A stretch of DNA of 64,000 nt, from positions 1 through 64,000 of IMG/VR virus record IMGVR_UViG_3300050821_003047; one strand, given 5' to 3'. Of this stretch, positions 1 to 7,460 are shown piece by piece. A program made the translations under genes and the position numbers. Each line of letters opens with the position of its first letter. The stretch's first letter is position 1. Source of the stretch: a virus. The notes below the pieces were generated by a model. It was not told the DNA's origin. It saw only the letters and a list, made by a program, of their open reading frames with translations, and did not search any database.

Positions 1-105
1 GGCGGCGTAGGCGGCGGCGTCGGCGGCGTAGGCGGCGGCGTCGGCGTAGGCGGCGTAGGCGGCGGAGGCGGCGGAGGCGGCGTAGGCGGCGGAGGCGGCG
101 TAGGC
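1..105. repeat. GGCGGN/GGCGTA hexamer-type tandem repeat
   Basis: About 105 nt built from GGCGGC, GGCGTA, GGCGGA and GGCGTC units, all multiples of three. On the minus strand this is in frame with the gene above and encodes Ala-Ala plus Tyr, Ser or Asp. The repeat reaches the window edge, so its full length is unknown. Such tracts change length easily by slippage. Confidence 0.9.
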
Positions 106-576
106 TCTTACTTTCTTCCAGTCGTTGATCTCAACATCCTCGCCGGATATCTTCCTTTCGTACAGAGCGGCGACATCGATAATCGCTTTTTTGGACCGTT
201 CGGTTTTGGCGAATTTAATCACCCCATCTGTCGGGTCAACCAATAACCAATGCAGAAACCGAGCGGTAACCATCGTGAGATCGGAACGGACCGAGATAGC
301 ATCTAGAAACTTACCCGGCCACTCCATCGCTTCCGCAATCGGCAGAGACTCAAACAAGCCGTCTTCGATTCGCGCCAGTGAGCGGGGAATTCCCAACTCC
401 GTCTCATACGCCGCATGCTCATACTTGTCGAGCGTACACCAAACGGCGCAGCCTTTACCGTTTTGGCCGGTTGCGCCGCGGACGAGTTGATCGGCTGCGC
501 GATGTGCGGCAATGCGAGCCAAGTATTTCGCCTTGATTGATGGGTCGCCGTGGAAGGCAATGAGGTTAGCGGGCAT
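1..576 (-). CDS. Phage hypothetical protein with Ala-Tyr-Ala repeat tail (partial)
   Basis: The frame opens with ATG at 574-576 and stays open to the left edge, so the C-terminus is missing. The first ~150 residues are a normal folded-looking protein, starting MPANLIAFHGDPSIKAKYLA. It then passes into a low-complexity stretch made of AAYAAS/AAYAD units encoded by the GC-rich hexamer repeat at 1-105. Proteins with this N-terminal sequence style followed by an Ala/Tyr/Asp repeat tail occur in other phages, with no function known to me. It overlaps the upstream P-loop gene by 11 nt, so the two are probably translationally coupled. Confidence 0.75.
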   Translation of the reverse strand, partial: MPANLIAFHGDPSIKAKYLARIAAHRAADQLVRGATGQNGKGCAVWCTLDKYEHAAYETELGIPRSLARIEDGLFESLPIAEAMEWPGKFLDAISVRSDLTMVTARFLHWLLVDPTDGVIKFAKTERSKKAIIDVAALYERKISGEDVEINDWKKVRAYAASAAYAASAASAAYAAYADAAAYAADAAAYAA

Positions 577-727
577 TGTCTTGCACCTCGATTACCCTGT
601 ATCGAATTCCCATGCGCTTGAGCACCTCGCGCACAGCGCGCGCAACCGTTGTCTTTCCGCAATCTTGAGGCCCAGATATGCGGATCTCAACGCGCTTTAA
701 GCGCACTTCTCCCGTCTCGTTTTTCAT
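566..727 (-). CDS. Small P-loop NTP-binding protein (53 aa)
   Basis: This 53-residue frame, starting ATG at 725-727, contains a classic Walker A in the order strand, loop, helix: ISGPQDCGKTTVARAVREVL at about residues 17-36. It then reads into a second strand (YRVIEV) and stops. That is only the first strand-loop-helix-strand unit of a kinase or ATPase; no Walker B follows. It ends inside the start of the next gene. It may be a mini nucleotide-binding protein or a decayed remnant of a nucleotide kinase. The match to the P-loop is clear; the role is unknown. Confidence 0.65.
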   Translation of the reverse strand: MKNETGEVRLKRVEIRISGPQDCGKTTVARAVREVLKRMGIRYRVIEVQDNAR

Positions 728-899
728 ACACGCTTCGCTTTCCGCTCCTTAAACAGCAGGGGAGCTCGGGCTGGTCGGCGCGGAAAGCAGATGCTCCCGG
801 CTCCCGCCCGCTGTTGACCTACGTCCAGTCGATCAAACCGAACGTTATGAAGTCTACATTACCGCTCAGGATAATGCAATAGGGAAATTACAGTACGGT

Positions 900-1406
900 T
901 TAAAATGCTAGGCCGTCGTCAGGAGGCTCGGTAGGGGCTGGACGCTGGTGTCCACTTCCCGTGTAATTCCTGATCTCAACATTTCCACCGTCGCCGTGGA
1001 GATTGTTCCACACATCGGCCGGGCTGCTCCGAAGCGGCGCGGACGGATCCACTGGCGCGTTAGTTGATGCCTTCTCGCGCAATTGTGCCGCACTAGCCGT
1101 CATCGTCCTTGAGACCCCTTGCATCTGTTGGACGCCTTCTGATTGGCTATCAACTCTTGACAGCACTTTGTGTATTGCTCCGCAAGACATAAGCACAATC
1201 TCACGCGAGGCCGTTGTCAACTCCGCGAACCCGTCGATAATCTCGTTTACGGTCATAAACACCCCAAAGTTTTCCGCCCAATATCCCCGGTAAATATTGG
1301 CCACATACCATGCCACCTCATCGCCATCCGAGGCGCGGAATTCTTCCACCACTTTCGAGATGGCCCTTTCTATCTCTTCTGGGAGCGGCGCGTCGGCACG
1401 GGTCAT
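900..1406 (-). CDS. Conserved-type hypothetical protein (168 aa)
   Basis: A helical N-terminal half (EEIERAISKVVEEFRAS onward) is followed by a Pro/Ser-rich, probably disordered C-terminal third. The start codon overlaps the stop of the Sak4-like gene, so it is co-translated with the recombination pair. I do not recognise a family. Its position directly after the Sak4-like ATPase suggests a recombination or ssDNA accessory, but nothing in the sequence proves it. A 172-nt stretch without a clear gene (728-899) follows it. Confidence 0.7.
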   Translation of the reverse strand: MTRADAPLPEEIERAISKVVEEFRASDGDEVAWYVANIYRGYWAENFGVFMTVNEIIDGFAELTTASREIVLMSCGAIHKVLSRVDSQSEGVQQMQGVSRTMTASAAQLREKASTNAPVDPSAPLRSSPADVWNNLHGDGGNVEIRNYTGSGHQRPAPTEPPDDGLAF

Positions 1407-2386
1407 TGAATCTCCTCCGCCGCAGTTTCCTGCACACTAGCCGCGTCAACACGCGCCGCCGTGGCCTTGTTTACCTCGTGATCAGCGGCAAGCGCCTTGC
1501 GTTCCTCTTTGCCAATGCGGCTCCAAAATTCCGAGTATGCAGCGATGCCGTCTTCGGCGGCCGTGCGGGCGCGTTGACGGAGTCGCTCGGAACCGTCGAT
1601 CACGGGTGCGTCTGCGTTCCATCGTTGGATAGCCTCGCCGTCGACAACTGTGATCATCTTGCGCCCAGGGAATAGTTTCACCAACTGACCCGGAACCTTG
1701 ATCGGTACCGCTTCATGCGTGCTCTCTTCCAGCATGAGCGATAGCAGCATTTCGAATTGAAACTTCTTTTCGCAGATCGGTTGCAGCCCTAGCTGTATCA
1801 CCATATTTTCCTTTGCAAGCGGCGCTTTTTGAGCAACATCGCCAGCACTAAATACAACGGGATCGCCCTTTTTTATCTGCGACACTTTGGGCTCGGCTCG
1901 CAAGCAGAAAATAATGTGCATGTTGCTGTTGAGCAGGTAATTAACGAAGCGGCGATGTCGTTTCTTTGGATCGGCCCATTTCCCGAACTTGCCCATCCTA
2001 TCTTCGAGCTTATCGGCCATCTCGGAAACTCCTCCGATCCCATCCCACTCATGAGATCCGTTGTCAACAACCGCAACGGCATAACCGGCATTCTCGGCAG
2101 CTTGCAGGTGCTCAGTGTAGCGCTCTGGGCTGAAGGGAGGGTCAAAACGAATGTAGCCATACATCCCATCCTCATGATGACGGTATGCCTCGACAATCAA
2201 TGGGTCCGTCGTCGGCGTTTCCCCTCGTCCGTTCTCCGTATCTATCATCGCCACCTTACCGCCGACGCCGGCGATGCCGCGGGCGAGCAGCAGCGCCGTG
2301 AACGTCTTGCCGCCACCGGTCACGCTCGCGATCGAGATCAGCATCGGCGCGGCTTTGCGTTGCGCCTTGCGGAATTCAAGAGGCAT
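1403..2386 (-). CDS. Sak4-like / RecA-fold phage ATPase
   Basis: A 327-residue P-loop ATPase. A Walker A-like loop (SVTGGGKT, residues 21-28) follows a short lead strand, and a Walker B-like strand AVAVVDNGSHEWDG lies near 103-116. The order and the D-x-x-S-H-x-W motif after Walker B resemble the Sak4 group of phage single-strand-annealing ATPases, a minimal RecA core. The gene sits two genes from a RecE-like nuclease, the usual partner in phage recombination. The C-terminal ~80 residues are helical and charged. Its start overlaps the upstream 74-aa gene. Alternative: another phage NTP-binding RecA-fold protein. Confidence 0.8.
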   Translation of the reverse strand: MPLEFRKAQRKAAPMLISIASVTGGGKTFTALLLARGIAGVGGKVAMIDTENGRGETPTTDPLIVEAYRHHEDGMYGYIRFDPPFSPERYTEHLQAAENAGYAVAVVDNGSHEWDGIGGVSEMADKLEDRMGKFGKWADPKKRHRRFVNYLLNSNMHIIFCLRAEPKVSQIKKGDPVVFSAGDVAQKAPLAKENMVIQLGLQPICEKKFQFEMLLSLMLEESTHEAVPIKVPGQLVKLFPGRKMITVVDGEAIQRWNADAPVIDGSERLRQRARTAAEDGIAAYSEFWSRIGKEERKALAADHEVNKATAARVDAASVQETAAEEIQ

Positions 2387-2600
2387 GAGTGCTCTCCGTT
2401 TCCCGCACTACCGGCGAACGCATCCATCGCCACACCCGGTAAAGCATCGCCAGTTGAATCCAGAACTTTTCCGGGATGAACCATAATTCCAGATTACGGA
2501 TGACAACATCGGAGGGCGCGTCGATCATGAAGATGGCGACATCTTGCTTGGACAACACGAGTTCCCCCTGGAAATCAAAATCACAGTTTTCTATTTTCAT
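2376..2600 (-). CDS. Small hypothetical protein (74 aa)
   Basis: Sits between the RecE-like nuclease and the Sak4-like ATPase, overlapping the latter by 11 nt and separated from the former by one base. N-terminal residues look like short beta strands (KIENCDFDFQGELVL); the C-terminus is Trp/Arg rich. No family recognised. The tight packing supports it being a real co-expressed gene. Confidence 0.6.
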   Translation of the reverse strand: MKIENCDFDFQGELVLSKQDVAIFMIDAPSDVVIRNLELWFIPEKFWIQLAMLYRVWRWMRSPVVRETESTHAS

Positions 2601-2601
2601 A

Positions 2602-3534
2602 TCAGTACATCACCCCCGGAATCTCCTCATCCTCGACCGGCGTCACTTGGCAGGCGTACCGCCAGGGTTTATCCACGCCGAAATGCTCCATACATTCCTT
2701 GTAAAGTCGCAGCAACGACCGGATCTCGATCACGCCGCGCTGCCACAGCAGGCTGTGCTGGCCGCGATGGAGCGATCGCAACCGCGTCTCGTGCGGGTTC
2801 TCGGACTGGACGAACGACAGAATGTAATCGCCCTTCCACTCCGGCCCCTTAAGGTTCGAATAAAACACGCCCTGCATGTAGTGCTTCTCGTAGAAAATGG
2901 CATCCGCTACGCTGCGGTCCACGGTGCGCCCGTGCTTGACCGAGAACGTCTTCGCATCTACAATCCAACCCGGCGTATCCCAATCGAGCAGGCCCTTCAA
3001 CCGCAGCCCGGTATCGCTGTCGGTGGCTTGCAAGCACTTCTCTGGCTCGCCTTCCTTCAGCAATCGCCGCAATTCCGGCTCATCGGCCAACGCCACGGCC
3101 ATGCCGGTCAATCGATGCCAGTCCTCGACTTTAAAACATTGCTTGCCAGCGTTAGCGGCCTCGTGACGCAATCGCAGCACGTCGAGGATGGGTGGAACCA
3201 CCCGCTGCATTTGCAGCCACGCGATTAGATCGTCCTTGCGCTTGTTGACTGCGGCAGGTACAACCAAGCCGGCTTCTCGGCAATAATGCCGCATGTCGTC
3301 CATTGTGACCAACGCGTCGGGCGGGGGATCGAGTTCGCAGTAATACCGCGCGTCGAACTCCTTTGGCTGGAGAACGGCGCAGTGTAGCGCGGTTCCGAGG
3401 TCCATCGCCGGGGTTGACTCGCGCTGCCGGTTCGGGCGCACGTGGTTGTACCAGGCGGTCAGCGGGGACACGGCTAGATCCTTGAGCAGGCTGTAATTTA
3501 CGGCGGGGATGGCATCGTACTCGGCGCGGGTCAT
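2602..3534 (-). CDS. RecE-like PD-(D/E)XK exonuclease
   Basis: A 310-residue protein with the RecE/PDDEXK layout: N-terminal Y-S-L-L-K-D segment, GTALHCAVLQP (48-58) with the conserved His, the acidic residue D184 in LKGLLDWD, then IVDAKT (191-196) giving the D-x-K catalytic pair, and a Q-x-x-x-Y helix (221-225). Enzymes of this type resect dsDNA 5' ends and leave 3' tails for an annealase; here the partner would be the Sak4-like protein just downstream. The start codon overlaps the upstream zinc-ribbon gene (ATGA). Confidence 0.87.
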   Translation of the reverse strand: MTRAEYDAIPAVNYSLLKDLAVSPLTAWYNHVRPNRQRESTPAMDLGTALHCAVLQPKEFDARYYCELDPPPDALVTMDDMRHYCREAGLVVPAAVNKRKDDLIAWLQMQRVVPPILDVLRLRHEAANAGKQCFKVEDWHRLTGMAVALADEPELRRLLKEGEPEKCLQATDSDTGLRLKGLLDWDTPGWIVDAKTFSVKHGRTVDRSVADAIFYEKHYMQGVFYSNLKGPEWKGDYILSFVQSENPHETRLRSLHRGQHSLLWQRGVIEIRSLLRLYKECMEHFGVDKPWRYACQVTPVEDEEIPGVMY

Positions 3535-3707
3535 CGGAAGTCTGCCTCGCTAAGTCCAAGATTGGCTAACGTATCGCGCTCCTGGGGCGGCTCATCCCCG
3601 TATTCGCAGCCTTCGCACAGCCGCCCACAGCCGGATTCAACCCAAATCTTGCAACCGCAAACTTCGCATGAGGCGTACGAGCCATTTTCGTCAGACCAAT
3701 CAGACAT
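3531..3707 (-). CDS. Small Cys-rich zinc-ribbon-like protein (58 aa)
   Basis: ATG at 3705-3707, stop overlapping the RecE-like start. It has two knuckle-like cysteine groups, CEVCGC and CGRLCEGC, in 58 residues, typical of a tiny zinc-binding protein. The overlaps on both sides (8 nt upstream, 4 nt downstream) strongly suggest it is translated. Role unknown; could be a DNA- or RNA-binding accessory. Confidence 0.7.
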   Translation of the reverse strand: MSDWSDENGSYASCEVCGCKIWVESGCGRLCEGCEYGDEPPQERDTLANLGLSEADFR

Positions 3708-3951
3708 TGTTTCCCCTCAACATTTCCAAAACCATGCGCCGCGTCTCAGCAGACGGTGGCGTCTTGCGCTTGTAGCCAGCGGCTTGGGAGTAACGCAGCC
3801 ATCCGTCCTCGGGCAACCAGCCGGCCCGCTCGGGCGTCACGCCATCCGCCCGCATCATGTCCGCGATGGCAGAGGCTTTCTTCTCGCGTCCGAGGATCTC
3901 GAACTGGTTGGCCGCTTCGGGGCCGGTGAGGTTGCGCACGGGCTTTACCAT
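3700..3951 (-). CDS. Hypothetical protein (83 aa)
   Basis: Starts ATG at 3949-3951, two bases after the stop of the small membrane protein gene, and overlaps the zinc-ribbon gene at its end. Residues include LPEDGWLRYSQAAGYKRKTPPS and a helical end. No family recognised. Operon position between two small genes supports coding status. Confidence 0.65.
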   Translation of the reverse strand: MVKPVRNLTGPEAANQFEILGREKKASAIADMMRADGVTPERAGWLPEDGWLRYSQAAGYKRKTPPSAETRRMVLEMLRGNNV

Positions 3952-4091
3952 TCCAGTCCTCCGGTGTTAACCGAGTCCGTCCCACGGGGGCGGTTAACGT
4001 CCCCCACCCAGCGGATGGCGCGCTCAAAGGCGAATACGAGCGCGACCCACAACAGCGCGCTGAATAATAGTGAAATGGCTAGATTACGCAT
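3945..4091 (-). CDS. Small single-span membrane protein (48 aa)
   Basis: ATG at 4089-4091. The N-terminal ~25 residues (LAISLLFSALLWVALVFAF) form one clear transmembrane helix, followed by a short polar tail. It overlaps the HNH gene upstream by 8 nt and the next gene by 7 nt. Such mini membrane proteins are common in phage early operons; function unknown. Confidence 0.65.
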   Translation of the reverse strand: MRNLAISLLFSALLWVALVFAFERAIRWVGDVNRPRGTDSVNTGGLEW

Positions 4092-4653
4092 CAATGTTTC
4101 CTTTCAATACCGCCCCTGCGTAAAAATGCTTCAAATTCTCAAACATCAGGGCAGCCGAATGCCTGCCTTTCAGGCAATTAAGTCCATAGCACGTGAGAAC
4201 CACGTTGTCCAAATCGTAGCCACGAGAAGAGTCCACCCGATCTACGGACATCGCGCGCGGGTTGTTTTTGATGCCTCCCATCAATTCCATATCAACTCCC
4301 GTGTAGAAGCACTTGCCTTCCTGTTTCTTGTACAAATCCCGGATATCGGCGGATCTTATACTAGATCCGGCCTTGGTCAAATGGCTCAGGAGTTGCTGGA
4401 TTCTGCCGGTCAATGGATTCCTCCATCGTCCCTTGCGGGTTCTCCATTCGGCAACGCTGGAGACGCGGCAACTATTGCACCAAGAGCTGATTTTGGTTTT
4501 GGATGATGACTTTCTCCCAAATCCCGTCAGTAGGCCCTTCCATTCATCGCATTTGGGGCAGAATTTCTCAGCCGATAACCCCTCTCCGCGAATCAGAGCG
4601 GCCCTTCTTCCGTGTTCGTAGTGGTACTTCACGGCTAATCGAATCCTCGGCAA
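4084..4653 (-). CDS. HNH-type endonuclease
   Basis: A 189-residue protein with two CxxC pairs (C32/C35 and C59/C62) and a C-terminal region reading CFYTG (115-119) then SVDRVDSSRGYDLDNVVLTC (136-155). The S-x-D-R-x-D-x-x-x-G-Y-x-x-x-N-V block is the hallmark of phage HNH/recombination-endonuclease-like proteins. It would cut or resolve DNA, or be a free-standing homing nuclease. It lies inside the early operon with short overlaps on both sides, which suits a resident gene more than a recent insertion. Confidence 0.78.
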   Translation of the reverse strand: MPRIRLAVKYHYEHGRRAALIRGEGLSAEKFCPKCDEWKGLLTGFGRKSSSKTKISSWCNSCRVSSVAEWRTRKGRWRNPLTGRIQQLLSHLTKAGSSIRSADIRDLYKKQEGKCFYTGVDMELMGGIKNNPRAMSVDRVDSSRGYDLDNVVLTCYGLNCLKGRHSAALMFENLKHFYAGAVLKGNIDA

Positions 4654-4928
4654 CCACAGTAATATCTGTCGAACTCAGCCGGCCCGCGAGGCGTGAAATC
4701 CGTGCAGGTCAGCCGATTGTTGCGCGCCATTACCTCAGGCGTGTGCGCCGGGACGGTGTATCCGCACTTGCAGCCTTCCGTCGCATGGCGCGATCCTTCG
4801 CCGCAGAACTCGAAGAACGCCAATGCCGTGGAGCTTGGCTCCGTGTTCTTGCAATACGAGCAGCGGGCGCGGCGGCCGGCGAGTTCGGGATTGTTCGGTT
4901 TTGTCGCCTCTTTTACTAATTCAGTCAT
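4635..4928 (-). CDS. Cys-rich hypothetical protein (97 aa)
   Basis: I place the start at ATG 4926-4928 because GAGGGGAA lies just upstream; a longer frame to 4970 exists. It has many cysteines, including CSYC, CKC and YYCGC, suggesting zinc binding. Stop overlaps the HNH start by 19 nt. No family recognised. Confidence 0.65.
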   Translation of the reverse strand: MTELVKEATKPNNPELAGRRARCSYCKNTEPSSTALAFFEFCGEGSRHATEGCKCGYTVPAHTPEVMARNNRLTCTDFTPRGPAEFDRYYCGCRGFD

Positions 4929-5113
4929 TTCCCCTCCTCTAGTCGAACGATGTGAAGATTTCCAATCCACGAACTATGCGACGGCTTGGCGCTTTCTATC
5001 TGGTCTAGGGAATTGCGCTGTTGATCGGCAGTTTTCCAATCTAACCCGCTAGCCACGATTGTTTCCACCGTCTTGCCCGTTTCGCGATTGGTGCGAATTA
5101 TCGAATAGGTCAT
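4925..5113 (-). CDS. Hypothetical protein (62 aa)
   Basis: Starts MTYSIIRTNRETGKTVETIV and ends in an ATGA overlap with the next gene. Looks like a short alpha/beta protein: two strands with a T-G turn, then a helix. No family recognised. Arrangement in the operon supports it. Confidence 0.65.
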   Translation of the reverse strand: MTYSIIRTNRETGKTVETIVASGLDWKTADQQRNSLDQIESAKPSHSSWIGNLHIVRLEEGK

Positions 5114-5175
5114 TTCGCGCCTGCGGTTTCAGATTCGCGAATAGCTTCCTCGCAAATCGAGACGCACTTAGCCAC
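5110..5175 (-). CDS. Possible 21-aa peptide
   Basis: A GTG at 5173-5175 preceded by GGAG opens 21 codons that end in an ATGA overlap with the next start. It is in the same frame as, and downstream of, the 36-aa membrane peptide stop, so it could be a separate tiny gene or chance. Reported only because the junction pattern matches the rest of the operon. Confidence 0.25.
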   Translation of the reverse strand: MAKCVSICEEAIRESETAGAK

Positions 5176-5196
5176 AGATGCTCCTGCCGGGTATAC

Positions 5197-5307
5197 TCAA
5201 CGGCTCCAATCCGTAGGGTCGATGTAAACGACTGAACCGACCATCGCCACGGCCAGCAGGGCAAGCAGCAGGCAGTGGAGGGCGGCGAGGGTGAGTTTGC
5301 GGGGCAT
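5197..5307 (-). CDS. Mini membrane protein (36 aa)
   Basis: ATG at 5305-5307; residues ~5-28 are a strongly hydrophobic helix (LALHC-LLLALLAVAMVGSVV style), then a short acidic tail. One transmembrane span. Fits the series of tiny membrane proteins in this operon. Function unknown. Confidence 0.55.
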   Translation of the reverse strand: MPRKLTLAALHCLLLALLAVAMVGSVVYIDPTDWSR

Positions 5308-5323
5308 CAGCGCCGGACCTCAA

Positions 5324-5530
5324 TCATCTCTGATCCCCATCACACCAAATCGTGGACATTGGCCCGAACTGTTCAATCGCGATCACCTTTTGCTCCTTTG
5401 GCTCCGGGTGCTTGCCATCCGCGTCGAGATGGAAGTTATCGACGCAGAGCACCGTTTCGCCGACTTCCGGAAGGGGAGAACCGAGCTTAACCTTCCATCC
5501 TGCGAGCGTTTTGGCCGTGACTGTTTTCAT
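5324..5530 (-). CDS. Hypothetical protein (68 aa)
   Basis: The start at ATG 5528-5530 is preferred over an upstream one at 5611 because GGAG precedes it at a suitable distance and the upstream residues are basic filler. The protein reads like a small beta-rich domain (KVKLGSPLPEVGETVLCVDN). No family recognised. Confidence 0.6.
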   Translation of the reverse strand: MKTVTAKTLAGWKVKLGSPLPEVGETVLCVDNFHLDADGKHPEPKEQKVIAIEQFGPMSTIWCDGDQR

Positions 5531-5580
5531 TTTTGCTGACTCCAATTTCAGCCCCCTTCGCAAAGGGGAAGAGGCGAGTT

Positions 5581-5799
5581 TTATTCTGCGTTCTTCGGCA
5601 TCGTACGGCACGCGTCATCTTCGTCACGCTCGGCAGACAATGCGGCTTCACGCGCAAGGCTATTCGCGTCGGCGTGCTCAGGATTTGCGAAATATTCCCA
5701 GTTCTTCGCCGCTAAACGCTCCGACTCTGAGCCGCTAAACCATTCTCTGTCGCCGTCGCGGTAAATGGTTCCGTAGGGGGTCTTTGTCTCGATTGTCAT
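5581..5799 (-). CDS. Hypothetical protein (72 aa)
   Basis: A small acidic protein with an N-terminal beta hairpin (TPYGTIYRDGDREWF) and an Ala/Glu-rich helix. Its start overlaps the stop of the next upstream gene (ATGA). No family recognised. Confidence 0.6.
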   Translation of the reverse strand: MTIETKTPYGTIYRDGDREWFSGSESERLAAKNWEYFANPEHADANSLAREAALSAERDEDDACRTMPKNAE

Positions 5800-6035
5800 C
5801 TTCTCTTCTCCTGCCGGATGGCTTCCGGCCAGCTGGTCCTAACCGTATCGTAAGTATAATTGCAGGAGTCAAACTGCTCTGGATGATCCCGGAGCAGGGC
5901 CTCCAAATAACGTACGGCACCTTGCAACTTGTGCAGAGCGGATCCTTTTGCGCAGTGGCTTCCGAGTGTAAAACCGTTCTCGCGGATGCGCGCATCCAGA
6001 ATATCAATCGCGTCGAGGATGTCTTGTTCGTCCAT
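5796..6035 (-). CDS. Helical hypothetical protein (79 aa)
   Basis: Begins MDEQDILDAIDILDARIREN and is almost entirely helical, with a middle LQGAVRYLEALLRDHP helix. Ends in an ATGA overlap. Looks like a small regulator or subunit; no family recognised. Confidence 0.6.
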   Translation of the reverse strand: MDEQDILDAIDILDARIRENGFTLGSHCAKGSALHKLQGAVRYLEALLRDHPEQFDSCNYTYDTVRTSWPEAIRQEKRR

Positions 6036-6096
6036 GAGTCCATCATCTGCCTATATACACTGCCATACAAGACCGCCGATGAGGGGATTTACGATG

Positions 6097-6720
6097 CTAC
6101 TTTGCGGGTATTGCGGTCTGGTACGGTACTACTACTCGCCGCGCCGTCCCGACGCTCACCACCGGCCCATCGACCCCGCGCACCCGCAACGCCCAACTCC
6201 AGAAATGCAGGTGATACCGCCGCGCCGCACAGTCCTCCATGCTCTCGAACATGCGGTATACCGACTGCGCCACCTCGGTGGTCACGATGTCGGGTAACTT
6301 ACGCGCTAGGCGGCGGGCGGCCCCCTCGCGGCCGGGGGGCAGGGGATCCGATACGGGCGAATAGTGAACGTGGGCGGTTTCGGCGATGGACGGCTTGCCA
6401 AGCTCCTTAGCCATCTGCAACGCGGCGGCCTCGTGCAAGGTGCCCGAATACGAAAGGCACGGGCTGTCTCCACCAAACATGCTAGGCTCATAGGCTTTCC
6501 ACCCCACGCATATCCCGGCCTTCAATGCATCCAGGCTCGCAATGCCGGCCGCTAAAGCCGCGGCGCGAATACCTGACCACCCCTTGCCGGCCAGCTGCCA
6601 CCAGGCGATAACCTCTCCGTCACGAGGCACGTACCGCTCCGTCACCGGCCGCGGGTGGTATCCTGGCTTAGCGGCGGTCCGAACGATGGCCATGATAGGC
6701 GGATGGTTGCGTGGCTTCAT
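6097..6720 (-). CDS. Hypothetical protein (207 aa)
   Basis: A mixed alpha/beta protein with Trp-rich and Gly-rich segments (EVIAWWQLAGKGWSG). No catalytic motif I can name. It directly abuts the RHH-like gene upstream (stop at 6721, start at 6720). Separated from the downstream 79-aa gene by ~60 nt. Role unknown. Confidence 0.65.
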   Translation of the reverse strand: MKPRNHPPIMAIVRTAAKPGYHPRPVTERYVPRDGEVIAWWQLAGKGWSGIRAAALAAGIASLDALKAGICVGWKAYEPSMFGGDSPCLSYSGTLHEAAALQMAKELGKPSIAETAHVHYSPVSDPLPPGREGAARRLARKLPDIVTTEVAQSVYRMFESMEDCAARRYHLHFWSWALRVRGVDGPVVSVGTARRVVVPYQTAIPAK

Positions 6721-7095
6721 TTAGCTGACCTCCAACGCCGCCGGCTTAAACACTGGCTTCCGCTCGCCGTGCCGCTGTACCATGGGATCACCTGGCATCT
6801 TGATAGCAACGTGCCATTCGCAGTCGTTATTCACAACAGCCACAATCTCTCCCAGAAGGAAAAACGTCGTGCACATCCCGTCTGAGATATGCTCGTCGGC
6901 CATGAAATAACTCGCCCACTTGTTGTTTTTCCATAGGGCCACCGGCATCGCTTGCAGGTGCGGATCTTCAATCTTCCGCAGTTCCCTCAACGCCATCATT
7001 ACCGTGCCGCTTAAGTTCACAAAGGTCCGCTCCTTGCGTTGCAGCATCCATTCGTTAAATTCTTCCGTAATGTTCACCTTGATACTACGCTCCAT
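6721..7095 (-). CDS. Ribbon-helix-helix-like N-terminus protein (124 aa)
   Basis: The first ~42 residues (RSIKVNITEEFNEWM then a helix NLSGTVMMALRELRK) follow the strand-helix-turn-helix pattern of ribbon-helix-helix DNA-binding proteins. The remaining ~80 residues form a separate, uncharacterised domain. It lies just after another RHH-like gene and near the divergent control region, so a regulatory role is plausible. Confidence in the fold is moderate. Confidence 0.6.
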   Translation of the reverse strand: MERSIKVNITEEFNEWMLQRKERTFVNLSGTVMMALRELRKIEDPHLQAMPVALWKNNKWASYFMADEHISDGMCTTFFLLGEIVAVVNNDCEWHVAIKMPGDPMVQRHGERKPVFKPAALEVS

Positions 7096-7101
7096 GCTTT
7101 T

Positions 7102-7293
7102 CTACCCCTTCGCTGCGATGTCGGGGCCGAGCATTCGCTCTTCTGAAATTCGCTGCGCGTCTTCTACTGCAATTGAAGCTACTCCGGAAATACTCGACCG
7201 GATACGCACGGATTCCTCTTCCAGCCATTCAAATGACTCTTTAGAGATCCATATCACTACTCTCTTTCGTCCTTCACGGAAACTTTGTCTCAT
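7102..7293 (-). CDS. Ribbon-helix-helix-like small regulator (63 aa)
   Basis: A 63-residue basic-start protein: RKRVVIWISKESFEWLEEES then a second helix ISGVASIAVEDAQR. This is the strand-helix-helix layout of CopG/Arc-type repressors, which bind operators as dimers through the N-terminal strand. It is the first gene of the run after a 167-nt gap (7294-7460) that is AT-rich and may hold its promoter. Confidence 0.6.
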   Translation of the reverse strand: MRQSFREGRKRVVIWISKESFEWLEEESVRIRSSISGVASIAVEDAQRISEERMLGPDIAAKG

Positions 7294-7460
7294 GCTTTAA
7301 GAGTCTGCCATGTTGTTCCATTATTGTCAATAACTTTTATTCACGAGGCGCTTGCGTGCCCTTAATGCGCCAATTATATGGCAGTTACGATGCCGTTAGT
7401 TGGCCAATTGGTTCCATAAAGATTCACGCAAGCTGGCGTGATAAAAAATGCCTCTGAGGA
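7294..7460. promoter_or_regulatory. AT-rich gap, likely early minus-strand promoter region
   Basis: 167 nt between two minus-strand genes, clearly richer in A/T than the coding DNA around it (for example around 7310-7345 and 7375-7395). No gene seen. It is the only sizeable gap in the left minus operon, so it probably carries a promoter for the RHH genes and the recombination operon. No confident -35/-10 pair assigned. Confidence 0.4.

Noticed and set aside
303-662. Minus-strand frame of 119 codons at the left end
   Set aside because: Arg/Ser/Cys-rich without fold; the overlapping frame encodes the Ala-repeat protein with a good P-loop neighbour and ATG overlap.
5049-5264. Minus-strand 71-codon frame
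   Set aside because: Competes with the small membrane protein and the 62-aa gene; Trp/Arg/Asn-rich filler and no ribosome site.
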